Shown here: positions 17,889 to 26,977 of the stretch, piece after piece
Layout: every line of letters begins with the position of its first letter
Numbering within the stretch: the stretch's first letter is position 1
NCBI GenBank assembly: GCA_028821455.1
Contig: JAPPGE010000048.1
Span: 1 to 56,808, forward strand
Direction: 5' to 3'
Origin: a bacterium
GTDB lineage: Bacteria > Pseudomonadota > Alphaproteobacteria > SP197
Length of the DNA stretch: 56,808 nucleotides
Made by a program: the position numbers and the translations under genes
Notes under the pieces: generated by a model
What the model saw: the letters and a program-made list of their open reading frames with translations, nothing else
Told to the model about the DNA's origin: nothing
The model's database searches: none

Positions 17889-20150
17889 ATGATCAAACAC
17901 AAGAAAATCGTCGGATACACGGATCGTATCAGCGCGGCGCCGGGCGATACCGTCGGCTTCATGGTGAGCTGTTACGACGGTGTCACGCGCTACCGGGCAG
18001 ATGTCGTGCGGCTGATCTCTGGCGATCTCCATCCGGAGGGCGCCGGCTTCAAGGAGACGGTGTTGGATACGCCGGCAGCGGGCGACTTCCCCGGGCGCGA
18101 GCAGAAAATCCATGCGGGCTCCCACGCGGAGATCGCCGACCGGACGCCCTTTTCCGCGCTGTCCAGTTTCACGCTCCAGGCGATGATCTGGCCCACCACT
18201 CCGCAACGCGGGCGCCAGGCACTGCTCGGCGCCTGGTCTGAACCGGAGCAGCGCGGGTATGCGTTGATGATCGGGGATGACGCGGCACCGATGCTGGTGC
18301 TGGGCGATGGACAGGGAAACATCGAAACCGTGAGCACGGCCAAACCCCTGCAGGAGCGCAAGTGGTGTTTCGTCGGCGCGAGCTTCGATGCCGAAACCCG
18401 CACGGCATGCGTGGTCCAGGTTCCGTCGGTCGAGTACCCCCTGGCCGATTCGACCGCCGAAGTCCGGCGGACCGTGGCGACCAACGCACCGGTTACCGTC
18501 GAGGCACCGTTCATGATCGCCGCGGTGTACGACGGAGAGACGGGCGGTCGAGCGATCGGAGCGCACCACTACAACGGCAAGATCGAGAGTCCGCGTGTCG
18601 CCAACCGTGCGCTGGACCGCGAAACGATGACCGCGTTGATGCAGCGTCCGATACCAGCCGGACTTCTGCCGGCGGTTGTCGCGGCGTGGGACTTCTCACG
18701 GGCGATTCCGACGGTTCACATCGAGGATGTGTCCCCCAATCGCCTCGACGGCACGCTCGTCAATCTGCCGGCACGGGCGATGACCGGCCACGCCTGGACC
18801 GGAGAGGAGATGAACTGGCAGCACGCGCCGGAGCAGTACGGTGCGGTCCATTTCCATGAGGATGACATCCACGACGCGGGCTGGGAGGTCGACTTCGAAC
18901 TTGTCATACCCGAGACCATGAAGAGCGGCGTCTATGCCGCACGTCTCGCCTCGGGCAGCGACGAGGACCGGATCCCGTTTTTCGTGCGTCCGCCGCGCGG
19001 TGTCAGGACCGCGGATCTGGCACTGCTGATCCCGACCGCGAGCTACTGGGCCTACGCCAACGAGCACATGGCCATCGAGGCGAGCGACTACGAAGCGTTT
19101 TCCGGCCATCTCACGTCGCTCAATCCCGAAGACCTGTTCCTCAATTCCCATCCAGAGTTCGGGCATTCGCTGTACGACGTCTTCACCGACGGCAGCGGTG
19201 TCTGCTATTCGTCGCGTCTGCGTCCGGTTCTCAACATGCGGCCCGGAGTCACCATTTCATGGGTCGGACTCGGCGGAAACATGCCCTGGCAGTTCAACGC
19301 GGACCTGCACATCGTCGACTGGCTCGAAGCCATGGGCCACGACTACGACGTGATTACCGACGATGATCTGGATGCCGAAGGCCTGCCGCTGATCGACGGG
19401 TACCACGCGGTCATGACCGGCACCCATCCCGAATACTACTCGACACGCATGTGGGATGCGGTCGAGGCGTACCTCGGCCGCGGGGGGCGACTCATGTACA
19501 TGGGCGGCAACGGTTTCTACTCGCGGGTCGCATACAGCGACGCGGTTCCGGGCGCCATCGAGCTGCGGCGCACGGAAGTCGAATTCCGCGAAAAATCGGG
19601 GGCGCCGGGCGAGTACTACCACAGCTTCAATGGAGAATACGGCGGCATATGGCGCCGCATCGGCCGCCCGCCCGGGGGCTTGGTGGGCGTCGGCATGGCC
19701 GTCGAGGGCTTTGACATCTGCGGTTACTACAGGCGAAAGCCCGGGAGCCATGATCCCAGGGCGGCTTTCATTTTCGACGGTGTCGACGATGACATCATCG
19801 GCAACTTCGGCGTCGTCGGAGGCGGTGCCGCCGGTATCGAACTCGATCGCTGCGACACCAGCCTGGGATCGCCGCCCCACACCCTGGTGCTCGCAAGTTC
19901 GGAGGGCCTTTCGAACCACTATTTCCCGACGGTCGAGGACTGCCTCGTGGTTTCGTCCGGCCTCGGCGCCATGGACAACCCCCAGGCACGGGGCGACATG
20001 GTGTTCTTTGAAACGCCCAACGGCGGCGGCGTGTTCTCGACCAGTTCCATGTCATGGTCGGGAAGTCTCAGCCACAACAATTACGACAACAACGTCTCCA
20101 GGATCACCGACAACGTGCTCAGGCGCTTCCTCGATCCAACCCCCTTGTAG
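17889..20150 (+). CDS. N,N-dimethylformamidase-like large (catalytic) subunit
   Basis: DMFase hydrolyses N,N-dimethylformamide to dimethylamine and formate at a mononuclear iron held by two Tyr and a carboxylate. This 753-residue protein has the expected layout: an N-terminal beta domain (MIKHKKIVGYTDRISAAPGDTVGFMVS), a laminin-G/concanavalin-like segment (about residues 90-250) and the C-terminal catalytic DMFA2 region. There THPEYYS gives His513 and Glu515, spaced like the His-x-Glu of the Paracoccus enzyme. Tyr386/Tyr389 (SYWAYANEH) and Tyr440 (VCYSSR) are candidate iron-binding Tyr residues. The ribosome-binding site GGGGGGAGGG precedes the ATG. DMF itself may not be the natural substrate, since relatives are widespread. 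Confidence 0.85.
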   Translation: MIKHKKIVGYTDRISAAPGDTVGFMVSCYDGVTRYRADVVRLISGDLHPEGAGFKETVLDTPAAGDFPGREQKIHAGSHAEIADRTPFSALSSFTLQAMIWPTTPQRGRQALLGAWSEPEQRGYALMIGDDAAPMLVLGDGQGNIETVSTAKPLQERKWCFVGASFDAETRTACVVQVPSVEYPLADSTAEVRRTVATNAPVTVEAPFMIAAVYDGETGGRAIGAHHYNGKIESPRVANRALDRETMTALMQRPIPAGLLPAVVAAWDFSRAIPTVHIEDVSPNRLDGTLVNLPARAMTGHAWTGEEMNWQHAPEQYGAVHFHEDDIHDAGWEVDFELVIPETMKSGVYAARLASGSDEDRIPFFVRPPRGVRTADLALLIPTASYWAYANEHMAIEASDYEAFSGHLTSLNPEDLFLNSHPEFGHSLYDVFTDGSGVCYSSRLRPVLNMRPGVTISWVGLGGNMPWQFNADLHIVDWLEAMGHDYDVITDDDLDAEGLPLIDGYHAVMTGTHPEYYSTRMWDAVEAYLGRGGRLMYMGGNGFYSRVAYSDAVPGAIELRRTEVEFREKSGAPGEYYHSFNGEYGGIWRRIGRPPGGLVGVGMAVEGFDICGYYRRKPGSHDPRAAFIFDGVDDDIIGNFGVVGGGAAGIELDRCDTSLGSPPHTLVLASSEGLSNHYFPTVEDCLVVSSGLGAMDNPQARGDMVFFETPNGGGVFSTSSMSWSGSLSHNNYDNNVSRITDNVLRRFLDPTPL

Positions 20151-20470
20151 GCAGGGTCGTCTACGGTTCGAATCCCGATTCTGCCCTGGCCGGGACCACG
20201 GTGGGCCACATTCACCTCGTTGAACCGGCACAGATCGTCGACCTCCTCTTCGCCCCGGCACGGACAATCGCAGCCCACGCACGAGCGATCCCCGACACGG
20301 CGCCAGGCGCCACACCGGGCTCTGCATTCAAGGATTCTTTCTGCAAATGCCGCCGATGAACCCGTGGCCGAACGGATTGGGCAATCAGGGAGCAGCCGAG
20401 TCTGGGTTCGACGCGCCACAAAGATCTGACGCGCCGCGCCGGGGTGATCTCCACCGCATACGCCACTCGA
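20151..20470. other. Intergenic stretch after the DMFase operon
   Basis: No gene recognised. A GGTTCGAATCCC near 20164 looks like a tRNA T-loop, but the flanking bases do not form a T-stem and no anticodon or acceptor arm is present. Small open frames on the minus strand carry no motif. Confidence 0.45.
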
Positions 20471-20935
20471 TCAGCCAGTCGCCTCAGCCCACAAGGAATA
20501 GCAGGCCTCGAAACTCGGCGGATTCCGTGGATACTGAATGCCATCATTCAGACCAATCCAAGGATGCATGCTGTCTGTCCAGATGTGAGCAACCGGGCGA
20601 AGAAGGCTCGCCTCACATAGGGTGCCAGGTTTCAAACTCAGACGATCTGGCTGTCCCACGATCTGATGGAATAGTCGGGTGCCGCAGGTCGCGCAAAAGC
20701 TACATTCCATGTCGCCGCCGGAAGGCAGATGACGTATCCACTTCTTTAACTCGCCAGTAAGGGTCTGAACCTCCGGGTCGGCGATCCACAACGCCATTCC
20801 AAATGCACTGGAGGACTGCCGCTGGCACTCCGTGCAGTGGCAAGCGAACAGCGTAAGCGGGACACCGCTCAATCTGTATCGTACGTCTCCACACTGGCAC
20901 TGGCCTTCGAAACACTGACTCGCGCCCCTTTGCAT
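20471..20935 (-). CDS. GFA (glutathione-dependent formaldehyde-activating) family protein
   Basis: A zinc-binding protein of 154 residues with the complete GFA cysteine pattern: FEGQCQCGDVRY, then ACHCTECQRQSSSAFG, then CSFCATCGTRLFH. The founding member, Gfa, was reported to speed condensation of formaldehyde with glutathione, but many relatives have unproven roles. The start at 20935 has AGGAG ten bases upstream and places the domain at the N-terminus, so the open frame to 21070 is rejected. It converges with the DMFase genes. Formaldehyde from breakdown of methylamines would be a natural substrate, which is inference from context. Confidence 0.85.
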   Translation of the reverse strand: MQRGASQCFEGQCQCGDVRYRLSGVPLTLFACHCTECQRQSSSAFGMALWIADPEVQTLTGELKKWIRHLPSGGDMECSFCATCGTRLFHQIVGQPDRLSLKPGTLCEASLLRPVAHIWTDSMHPWIGLNDGIQYPRNPPSFEACYSLWAEATG

Positions 20936-21066
20936 CGATACGTATCTCCTGATCAAGCTCTTGAAACGTACCATGTTTTCGTGCAACGAGCGTCTCGGCG
21001 TAGCGGGCGCGAAACTCGTGAGAATCAGGTGGTAGCGCGAAGGAGACGTCCTTCGGCGCGTGGTTT

Positions 21067-21954
21067 TCATACCCGACGCACGTCGGGACCCTGGTCCACC
21101 GTCGAGACACCCTCGTGAATCGTATCCGGACGCGGACCATCGGCAGATCCTTCGCCGGCAAGCAGGTACTCAGGGTCCCGATGCTCGCACCAACCCAGGA
21201 AGGGACGGTGAATGGAGTAGCCGACCAGTTCCTGGAGTTGTCGGGGCAACGTGCGCGCGACCTCGGGCGGTACTGCCAGATACTGATTCTCCTCCTGGCG
21301 CAACCAACCCAGGCAGTAGCCGATGTACATTCCCGTGCGCACGGCGTCCGAACGGTTGGCGCCGCCGCCGTGATAGACCGATCCGAGGTAGACACTGACG
21401 GAACCGCGTGACATCTCGACGGGAATGGTCTCTTCCTGGGTGGGTTGCCGTTCGTCGTTCCAGTGTTGGCTGTCGAGAATCATGCGCGTGGCACCGTTCT
21501 CGTCCGTAAAGTCGCTCATCGCCCACAACGTGGCGACGATGCACTCGCGAGGATTTGGATGCTGGAACGGATACATGCCATCGTCGCGATGAAGCGGCTG
21601 GACGGTCTCGCCAGGGCCTATGGCGATCGTGGTCGTCGACATGATCTGGAACCGGTCGCAGAACGGTCCGAGGATGCTGTCAACGATGCCGAGAACGAGG
21701 GGCTGGGTTGCGAGCGTGCCCGCAGCGGACGATTTTCCCATGAGGCCCGACGTTCGTTTCGTCTCGAAACCCATGATCGTTCCGTCACCCTTGGGTGTTT
21801 CGGCGATGTGAGGCGCCATCTCCTGCTCGATGGCATCCATGACGTGGTTGTCGGCGAGGCCTTCTATGACGGCACATCCATCGCGAGTCACTGCTCCAAC
21901 GATATCCGTCAACGCTGCCGACGGATCGAACCTGGCAATGTTCCGGTCCGCCAT
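21067..21954 (-). CDS. Phytanoyl-CoA dioxygenase (PhyH) family protein
   Basis: Fe(II)/2-oxoglutarate oxygenase fold, 295 residues. The facial triad reads His122 and Asp124 (PLHRDD) plus distal His195 (VYHGGGANRS), whose following Arg may bind 2-oxoglutarate. An AGGGAGG ribosome-binding site precedes the ATG. It is followed on the same strand by the GFA gene after about 130 bp, so the two may be cotranscribed. Substrates in this family range from phytanoyl-CoA to ectoine and small natural products. None can be assigned here. Confidence 0.88.
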   Translation of the reverse strand: MADRNIARFDPSAALTDIVGAVTRDGCAVIEGLADNHVMDAIEQEMAPHIAETPKGDGTIMGFETKRTSGLMGKSSAAGTLATQPLVLGIVDSILGPFCDRFQIMSTTTIAIGPGETVQPLHRDDGMYPFQHPNPRECIVATLWAMSDFTDENGATRMILDSQHWNDERQPTQEETIPVEMSRGSVSVYLGSVYHGGGANRSDAVRTGMYIGYCLGWLRQEENQYLAVPPEVARTLPRQLQELVGYSIHRPFLGWCEHRDPEYLLAGEGSADGPRPDTIHEGVSTVDQGPDVRRV

Positions 21955-22394
21955 GACGGTTCCTCCCTATTCAAGCGGCAGGGCCGTGTCGAATCCTTCC
22001 GCCTTCAGTGTGGTCCGAGGGCCATCCTACCATCAAATGCGGGTTCACCGTCACGGCCTTTCACTTCCCTTTGGCACCAGGATGGTGGTCGCCAGCGATC
22101 TCCCTTGCCGGCCTGGGTCAGACCCCTCTCGCGGCACCTTGCGCCACCTTCATCCGGAGGTCCGGTCAAGTCACCGCGACGTGCCGAGTGTCTCCCGGCG
22201 CGCTCGCCCGCGACGACACGTCATGCGCCACGCGCCGCGCTTCCTCGGGCGTCGCGGCACCGTGGTGTACCAGTACGGGCCGCCTTCCGGCTTCCCCGTC
22301 AGCCCTTTTGGAAGCCAGCGGGTGCGTCAGGCGTGTGTGGCAGCCAGCCGTGAGCCGGGGACCCGAAGCCCGGCGAATTGTCGCCGCGGAGCCG
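21955..22394. other. Intergenic stretch, nothing recognised
   Basis: 440 bp between the PhyH-like gene and the 3' end of the PHP-hydrolase gene. Translation gives only low-complexity frames in all six readings. The promoter of the PhyH-like gene should lie at the left end. Confidence 0.4.
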
Positions 22395-23291
22395 TCAGTC
22401 GATCCAGTAGGGGTTGGACCAGCCCTGCTTGCCGGCGTCGTCGGTGACGGTGACTCGGAACCAGCTGTTGCGGAAGCGCCAGGTGTCGAACCGGGCGCTG
22501 GTGAGTCCGTCGCCGTCGACATAGTCGGCACGCGACCCCTTGCCCTGGACGGAGATGCGCCGGGCCGGCGTGCAGCGGATGTCGATGTGGCCGTTCTCGA
22601 CGGCGATGTCGTGGAAATCAGGCCCCTGGCTCGAGTAGTAGCGGCCCGCCTTGAGGGAAGCGAGGAGGGCATCGGGGTCATTGTCCTCGGCCTGGACCAT
22701 GATCCAGCCGCCAAGCCAGTCGTCGACCAGCTTGTGGGCATCGTCGACGGCATAGCCCGAGAGACGCCAGCCCTCGTTGAGCAGCACATCGAGAAAGGCC
22801 CAGCTGTATCCCCGGTCGACCTCGACCTCGGAGCCGTGATTGTAGATCTCGACCGCGTGGGCAAAGGGGAGACTGTGGGCGTCGCCCTGGGTGAGTCCGT
22901 ACCATGTCGGATGCACCATGCCGATGAAGGCGCCCGCCTCGAAGGCCCGTTGGGCGACCTCGGGACCCGTCTCGTCCTTGCGCAGCGCCTCGAAATCGAG
23001 GGGCAGGCCGACGGCCTTGATGTGCCAGATTTCTCCGGCCTCGGTCTCGGGGGCATGCAGTTCGGCACCGATGATGGTCGTGAAATCGCCGGTCCGGAAG
23101 GGCCGCGTGTCCGTGACGCCGAACCCGTAGACCTCCATGAAATGGTCGGTCAGGACGAGGAAGTCGTACCCCTTCTCGCGATAGGCCCGGCAGACGTCAC
23201 GGGCGGGATGCCTGCCGTCCGATGATGTGCTGTGGGTGTGGATGTTGCCCTTGTAGAACCGTCCCGGCCTGCCGAAGTCGAGATTCTCCAT
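22395..23291 (-). CDS. CehA/McbA-type PHP-domain metallohydrolase
   Basis: A 298-residue protein with PHP-domain metal motifs in order: GNIHTHSTSSDGRHP (H-x-H and Asp), LTDHFMEVYGF, IIGAELHAP (Glu/His), GMVHPTWYG and VEIYNHGSE. CehA and McbA of this group hydrolyse the carbamate carbaryl. Others act on phosphoesters. The C-terminal 60 residues form a beta-rich tail (ADYVDGDGL to SNPYWID). The ATG at 23291 follows GGGAGAG. A longer open frame to 23747 is antisense to the PPK2 gene. A decayed copy of its 3' end lies at 8705-8806. It is divergent from the PPK2 gene. Confidence 0.85.
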   Translation of the reverse strand: MENLDFGRPGRFYKGNIHTHSTSSDGRHPARDVCRAYREKGYDFLVLTDHFMEVYGFGVTDTRPFRTGDFTTIIGAELHAPETEAGEIWHIKAVGLPLDFEALRKDETGPEVAQRAFEAGAFIGMVHPTWYGLTQGDAHSLPFAHAVEIYNHGSEVEVDRGYSWAFLDVLLNEGWRLSGYAVDDAHKLVDDWLGGWIMVQAEDNDPDALLASLKAGRYYSSQGPDFHDIAVENGHIDIRCTPARRISVQGKGSRADYVDGDGLTSARFDTWRFRNSWFRVTVTDDAGKQGWSNPYWID

Positions 23292-23417
23292 GGAGCCACT
23301 CTCCCGAAGGGTCCGCGAATCGACAGTGTCATCATGTTGGCGCATCATGACAACAATGTTGTGGATCGGTTCGGGGCGAGGTGGCGACCACCTGGGAATC
23401 GTGTGAGGGACGGGGAG

Positions 23418-24257
23418 ATGACGGCAGACGGGACCGGTAGCAGCATGGCGCAGTGGAAGTCGGAGACCGGCGAGAACATCTATCCCTATGACAACAAGAT
23501 GGACCGCAAGACCTACGAGAACCGCAAGGCGCGGCTGCAGGTCGAGCTTCTCAAGGTCCAGAGGTGGGTCAAGGAATCGGGGCAGAAGATCGTCGTCCTC
23601 TTCGAGGGGCGCGACGCCGCCGGCAAGGGCGGCACCATCAAGAGGTTCATGGAGCACCTCAATCCCCGCGGAGCCCGCGTCGTCGCCCTCGACAAGCCGA
23701 CGGAGCGCGAACGCGGCCAGTGGTACTTCCAGCGCTACATCGCCCACCTGCCGACGGCCGGGGAAATCGTCATGTTCGACAGGTCCTGGTACAACCGTGC
23801 CGGAGTCGAGCGCGTCATGGGATTCTGCACCGACCGGGAGTACCTCGAGTTCACGCGCCAGTGCCCGGAGGTCGAGCGCATGCTGGTCAACAGCGGAATC
23901 AGGCTCTTCAAGTACTGGTTTTCGGTGACCAGGACCGAACAGTCCCGGCGCTTCAATGCCCGTCTGAACGACCCGCTGAAGCAGTGGAAGCTGTCGCCCG
24001 TCGACCGGGAATCACGCGCCAAGTGGGAGGCCTACACCCAGGCCAAGGAAGCGATGTTCTTCTACACCGACACGGCTGCCGTACCCTGGGTCATCATCAA
24101 GTCCAACGACAAGAAGCGGGCCCGTATCGCCTGCATGCAGCACTTCCTTTCCAGCCTGCCCTATCCGGACAAGAATGATGACGTCGTCACAGGCCCCGAC
24201 CCTCTGCTCGTCACGACTCCGGACCTCGCAACCCTGCCGGGCGCCATTCCGCACTAG
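23418..24257 (+). CDS. ppk2: Polyphosphate kinase 2 family protein
   Basis: It transfers phosphate between polyphosphate and nucleotides. The 279-residue single-domain form has Walker A in FEGRDAAGKGGTIKRF, Walker B and lid region in VMFDRSWYNRAGVERVMGF, and the downstream KYWFSVTRTEQSRRF segment, all characteristic of class I-type PPK2. The ATG at 23418 is directly preceded by GGGGAG. ATG 23445 and GTG 23403 are alternatives. The open frame continues to 23232 but that part overlaps the divergent gene's promoter. The end overlaps the convergent pyruvate kinase gene by four bases. Confidence 0.92.
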   Translation: MTADGTGSSMAQWKSETGENIYPYDNKMDRKTYENRKARLQVELLKVQRWVKESGQKIVVLFEGRDAAGKGGTIKRFMEHLNPRGARVVALDKPTERERGQWYFQRYIAHLPTAGEIVMFDRSWYNRAGVERVMGFCTDREYLEFTRQCPEVERMLVNSGIRLFKYWFSVTRTEQSRRFNARLNDPLKQWKLSPVDRESRAKWEAYTQAKEAMFFYTDTAAVPWVIIKSNDKKRARIACMQHFLSSLPYPDKNDDVVTGPDPLLVTTPDLATLPGAIPH

Positions 24258-25657
24258 TCGAGCTGTGCCACGTGGAGCGTGTTGGTCGCGCCCGGGGTGC
24301 CGAAGGGAACCCCGGCGGTGATGACAATGCTCTCCCCGCTTCGCGCAAACCCCTCCCGTGCGGCGAGGACGCAGGCCCGTTCCACCATTCCTGAAAACGA
24401 CCGCGCGTCGTCCGTGTGAACCGAGTGCACGCCCCAGGCGAGGGCAAGACGCCGGGCGGCCGTGATGCTCGGTGTCAGGCCGAGAATCGGCACCTCGGGT
24501 CTGACACGCGATGCCCGCAGCGTCGTCTTTCCCGACACCGAATAGGTGGCGATGGCGCTGGCGCCCAGGGTGCCGGCGACCTGGCGTGCCGCCGCCGAGA
24601 TGGCATCGGCCCCGGTGGCTTCCGGCGCGCCGGCCTGGGGGTCATAGAACGGGTCCTGCTCAACCGTCGACATGATGCGGTCCATCATGGCAACGGCATC
24701 CACCGGGAAGGCTCCCACGGAGGTTTCGCCAGACAGCATCAGGGCGTCGGCGCCGTCATAGACCGCGGTCGCCACATCGGTCACCTCGGCACGGGTGGGT
24801 GACGGTGCGAACACCATGGAATCCAGCATCTGCGTGGCAACGATCACGGGCTTGCCCGCTTCCCTGCACATGCGAATAGCCCGTTTCTGGACACCGGGAA
24901 CCTCTTCGGGCCTGAGTTCCACGCCAAGGTCGCCCCGCGCCACCATGATGCCGTCGGCGAGGTCGACAATTCCCTCGAGACTGTCGATGGCCGCGGGTTT
25001 CTCCAGCTTGGCGATGATGTTGACGTCGTCACCGGCAAGCACCCTTGCCTCGGTGATGTCATCGGGGCGCTGCACGAAGGAAAGCGCAATCCACTCGACG
25101 CCGAGTTCGCGGGCAAAGGCGAGATCGTCCCTGTCCTTGGGCGTCAGGGCGGCGATGGGGAGCCGGACCCCGGGGAGATTGAGGCCCTTGTGATCAGAGA
25201 GGCCTTCCCCTGCTTCGACAACGGTCGTGACGTGGTCCTCGCTGCAAGTGACGACCCTGAGCATCACCTTGCCGTCATCGAGGAGGATGGTGTCCCCCTC
25301 GCCCGTGGCGGCGAAGATCTCCGCATGGGGTGTCCCGACACGTGTCTCGTTGCCGGGCTCCGGATCGAGATCGATGCGGAACTCCTGGCCCCGTTCCAGG
25401 GCGACGCTTGCGTCTCGGAACTCCCCGATGCGCAGTTTCGGTCCCTGGAGATCGGCAATCATGCCCACGGGCCGGGCAGACGATGCCTCGAGTTCCCTCA
25501 CCGTCGTCCGCCACTCCTGCCACTGGTGGCGGTCGCCATGGCTCATGTTGAAACGGAAGACGTCCGTTCCGGCCTCGAAGAGAGCTGCAATCGTGTCACG
25601 GGACGAGGTTGCCGGTCCCAGTGTTGCCACGATCTTGGTCTGCCGGTTTCTGTGCAT
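24254..25657 (-). CDS. pyk: Pyruvate kinase
   Basis: It converts phosphoenolpyruvate and ADP to pyruvate and ATP. The 467-residue protein shows RQTKIVATLGPAT, FRFNMSHGD, the active-site signature IIAKLEKPAAIDSLEGI, MVARGDLGVEL and the KPVIVATQMLDSM segment. The C-terminal domain (AISAAARQVAGTLGASAIATYSVSGKT) is complete. It lies 15 bp after the glycerate kinase gene on the same strand. This pairing recalls ttuD-ttuE of Agrobacterium tartrate clusters and suggests a glycerate-to-pyruvate branch. It converges with PPK2. Confidence 0.96.
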   Translation of the reverse strand: MHRNRQTKIVATLGPATSSRDTIAALFEAGTDVFRFNMSHGDRHQWQEWRTTVRELEASSARPVGMIADLQGPKLRIGEFRDASVALERGQEFRIDLDPEPGNETRVGTPHAEIFAATGEGDTILLDDGKVMLRVVTCSEDHVTTVVEAGEGLSDHKGLNLPGVRLPIAALTPKDRDDLAFARELGVEWIALSFVQRPDDITEARVLAGDDVNIIAKLEKPAAIDSLEGIVDLADGIMVARGDLGVELRPEEVPGVQKRAIRMCREAGKPVIVATQMLDSMVFAPSPTRAEVTDVATAVYDGADALMLSGETSVGAFPVDAVAMMDRIMSTVEQDPFYDPQAGAPEATGADAISAAARQVAGTLGASAIATYSVSGKTTLRASRVRPEVPILGLTPSITAARRLALAWGVHSVHTDDARSFSGMVERACVLAAREGFARSGESIVITAGVPFGTPGATNTLHVAQLD

Positions 25658-25672
25658 GGCGCCTCCTGGAGG

Positions 25673-26929
25673 TCACGTGATGAGAATGGCCCGGAAATCG
25701 TTGACATTCGTGCATGTCGGTCCGGTGACAATGTGGTCTTCGAGCCGTTGGAAGAGATGTCCGCTGTCCTGTGCGGCCAGCACTTCGGCCGGTTGCAGGC
25801 CCGAGCGGCGGGCGCGGTCCATGGTTCCAGGGTCGATCACGGCGCCGGCGGCAGGGGTGCTGCCGTCGATGCCGTCGGTATCGCAGGCCAGCGCATGGAT
25901 GCCGTCCTCGCCGGCGAGAGCGACGGCAAGGGCCAGAAGATACTCCTGGTTGCGGCCGCCTTTCCCGGAGCCGGTGCGGGTCACCGTGGTCTCTCCGCCC
26001 GAGAGGATGACGTGTGGCCGGGGAAGCGGGCTTGCGGCCATGTCTTTCGCCAGGCCGGCATGGCGGCGGCCAAGCATGCTGGCCTCGCCCTCAAGGTCGT
26101 CACCGAGAAGGGTGACGCCGGCGCCGGACCTGACCGCGTGACCGGCCGCCGCCTCAAGGGAATCCCGGGCCCTGGCGAGTATGGTGAAGGACGACCGGGA
26201 GAGAGCCGCATCGCCGGGCTTGGGCGTCTCGCTCTTCGCGCATTCGAGCCAGGTCCGTACCGGCCCCGGCACATCGAGGTGGTAGCGCTCGAGAATGGCA
26301 AGGGCGTCGTGTCTGGTTCCGGGATCGCCCACCGTCGGTCCCGAGGCGATCACCGCAGGATCATCGCCCGGAACGTCCGAGATGGCGAGGGTGACGACCT
26401 CGGCCGGCCAGGCAGCCGCGGCAAGCCTGCCGCCCTTGATGGCAGAGAGATGCTTGCGGACACAGTTCATCTCTCCGATGGCGGCGCCGGACCGCAACAG
26501 CACCTCGTTGACGGCCCGCTTGTCGTCGAGCGAGAGGCCCGGCGCAGGCGCCGCGAGCAGCGACGACCCGCCGCCGGAGATGAGGGCCAGCACGCGGTCT
26601 CCTTCCCTGAGCCCCTGGACGAGGTCCAGAATGCGCCGGGCCGCATCGATGCCGGCCTCGTCGGGCACCGGATGGGACGCTTCCACCGTTTCGATGCGCC
26701 GGGTGTCCATGCCGTGGCCATAGGGCGTGACAACGATCCCCTCGATGGGACCCGACCACCGGTTCTCCACAAAGGCCGCCATGGCCGAAGCGGCCTTGCC
26801 GGCGCCGACGACGACCGTCCGTCCGGCAACCGGCGGCGGCAGGGCACCCTCCATGCATCGTTCGGCCCGGGCCGCCCCGACGGCGGAATGGAAGAGCGAT
26901 ACCAGGAATGACCGCGGATCATCGATCAT
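25673..26929 (-). CDS. ttuD: Glycerate 2-kinase (MOFRL/TtuD family)
   Basis: It phosphorylates D-glycerate to 2-phosphoglycerate. The 418 residues include the N-terminal GCKR-like region with VVGAGKAASAMA, the loop LISGGGSSLL, NCVRKHLSAIKGGRLA, and the C-terminal MOFRL domain (ILSGGETTVTRTGSGKGGRNQEYLLALA, broken here only for description; ending with DTDGIDG). The start MIDDPRSF at 26929 is preferred to 26974, with AAGG upstream. Upstream of pyk in one operon, it would feed glycerate from hydroxypyruvate or tartronate semialdehyde into lower glycolysis. Confidence 0.93.
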   Translation of the reverse strand: MIDDPRSFLVSLFHSAVGAARAERCMEGALPPPVAGRTVVVGAGKAASAMAAFVENRWSGPIEGIVVTPYGHGMDTRRIETVEASHPVPDEAGIDAARRILDLVQGLREGDRVLALISGGGSSLLAAPAPGLSLDDKRAVNEVLLRSGAAIGEMNCVRKHLSAIKGGRLAAAAWPAEVVTLAISDVPGDDPAVIASGPTVGDPGTRHDALAILERYHLDVPGPVRTWLECAKSETPKPGDAALSRSSFTILARARDSLEAAAGHAVRSGAGVTLLGDDLEGEASMLGRRHAGLAKDMAASPLPRPHVILSGGETTVTRTGSGKGGRNQEYLLALAVALAGEDGIHALACDTDGIDGSTPAAGAVIDPGTMDRARRSGLQPAEVLAAQDSGHLFQRLEDHIVTGPTCTNVNDFRAILIT

Positions 26930-26977
26930 GGCGGGCCTTGTTGCACGGGGTCGGTTGGTGAGGCAACAGAACACGGG

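Noticed and set aside
20155..20190. tRNA-like GGTTCGAATCCC after the DMFase gene
   Set aside because: The T-stem does not pair beyond two bases, and no D-arm, anticodon arm or acceptor stem is present.
22395..23747. 450-residue version of the PHP hydrolase
   Set aside because: The first 152 codons run antisense through the PPK2 gene and its leader. The ATG at 23291 begins the PHP domain and follows GGGAGAG.
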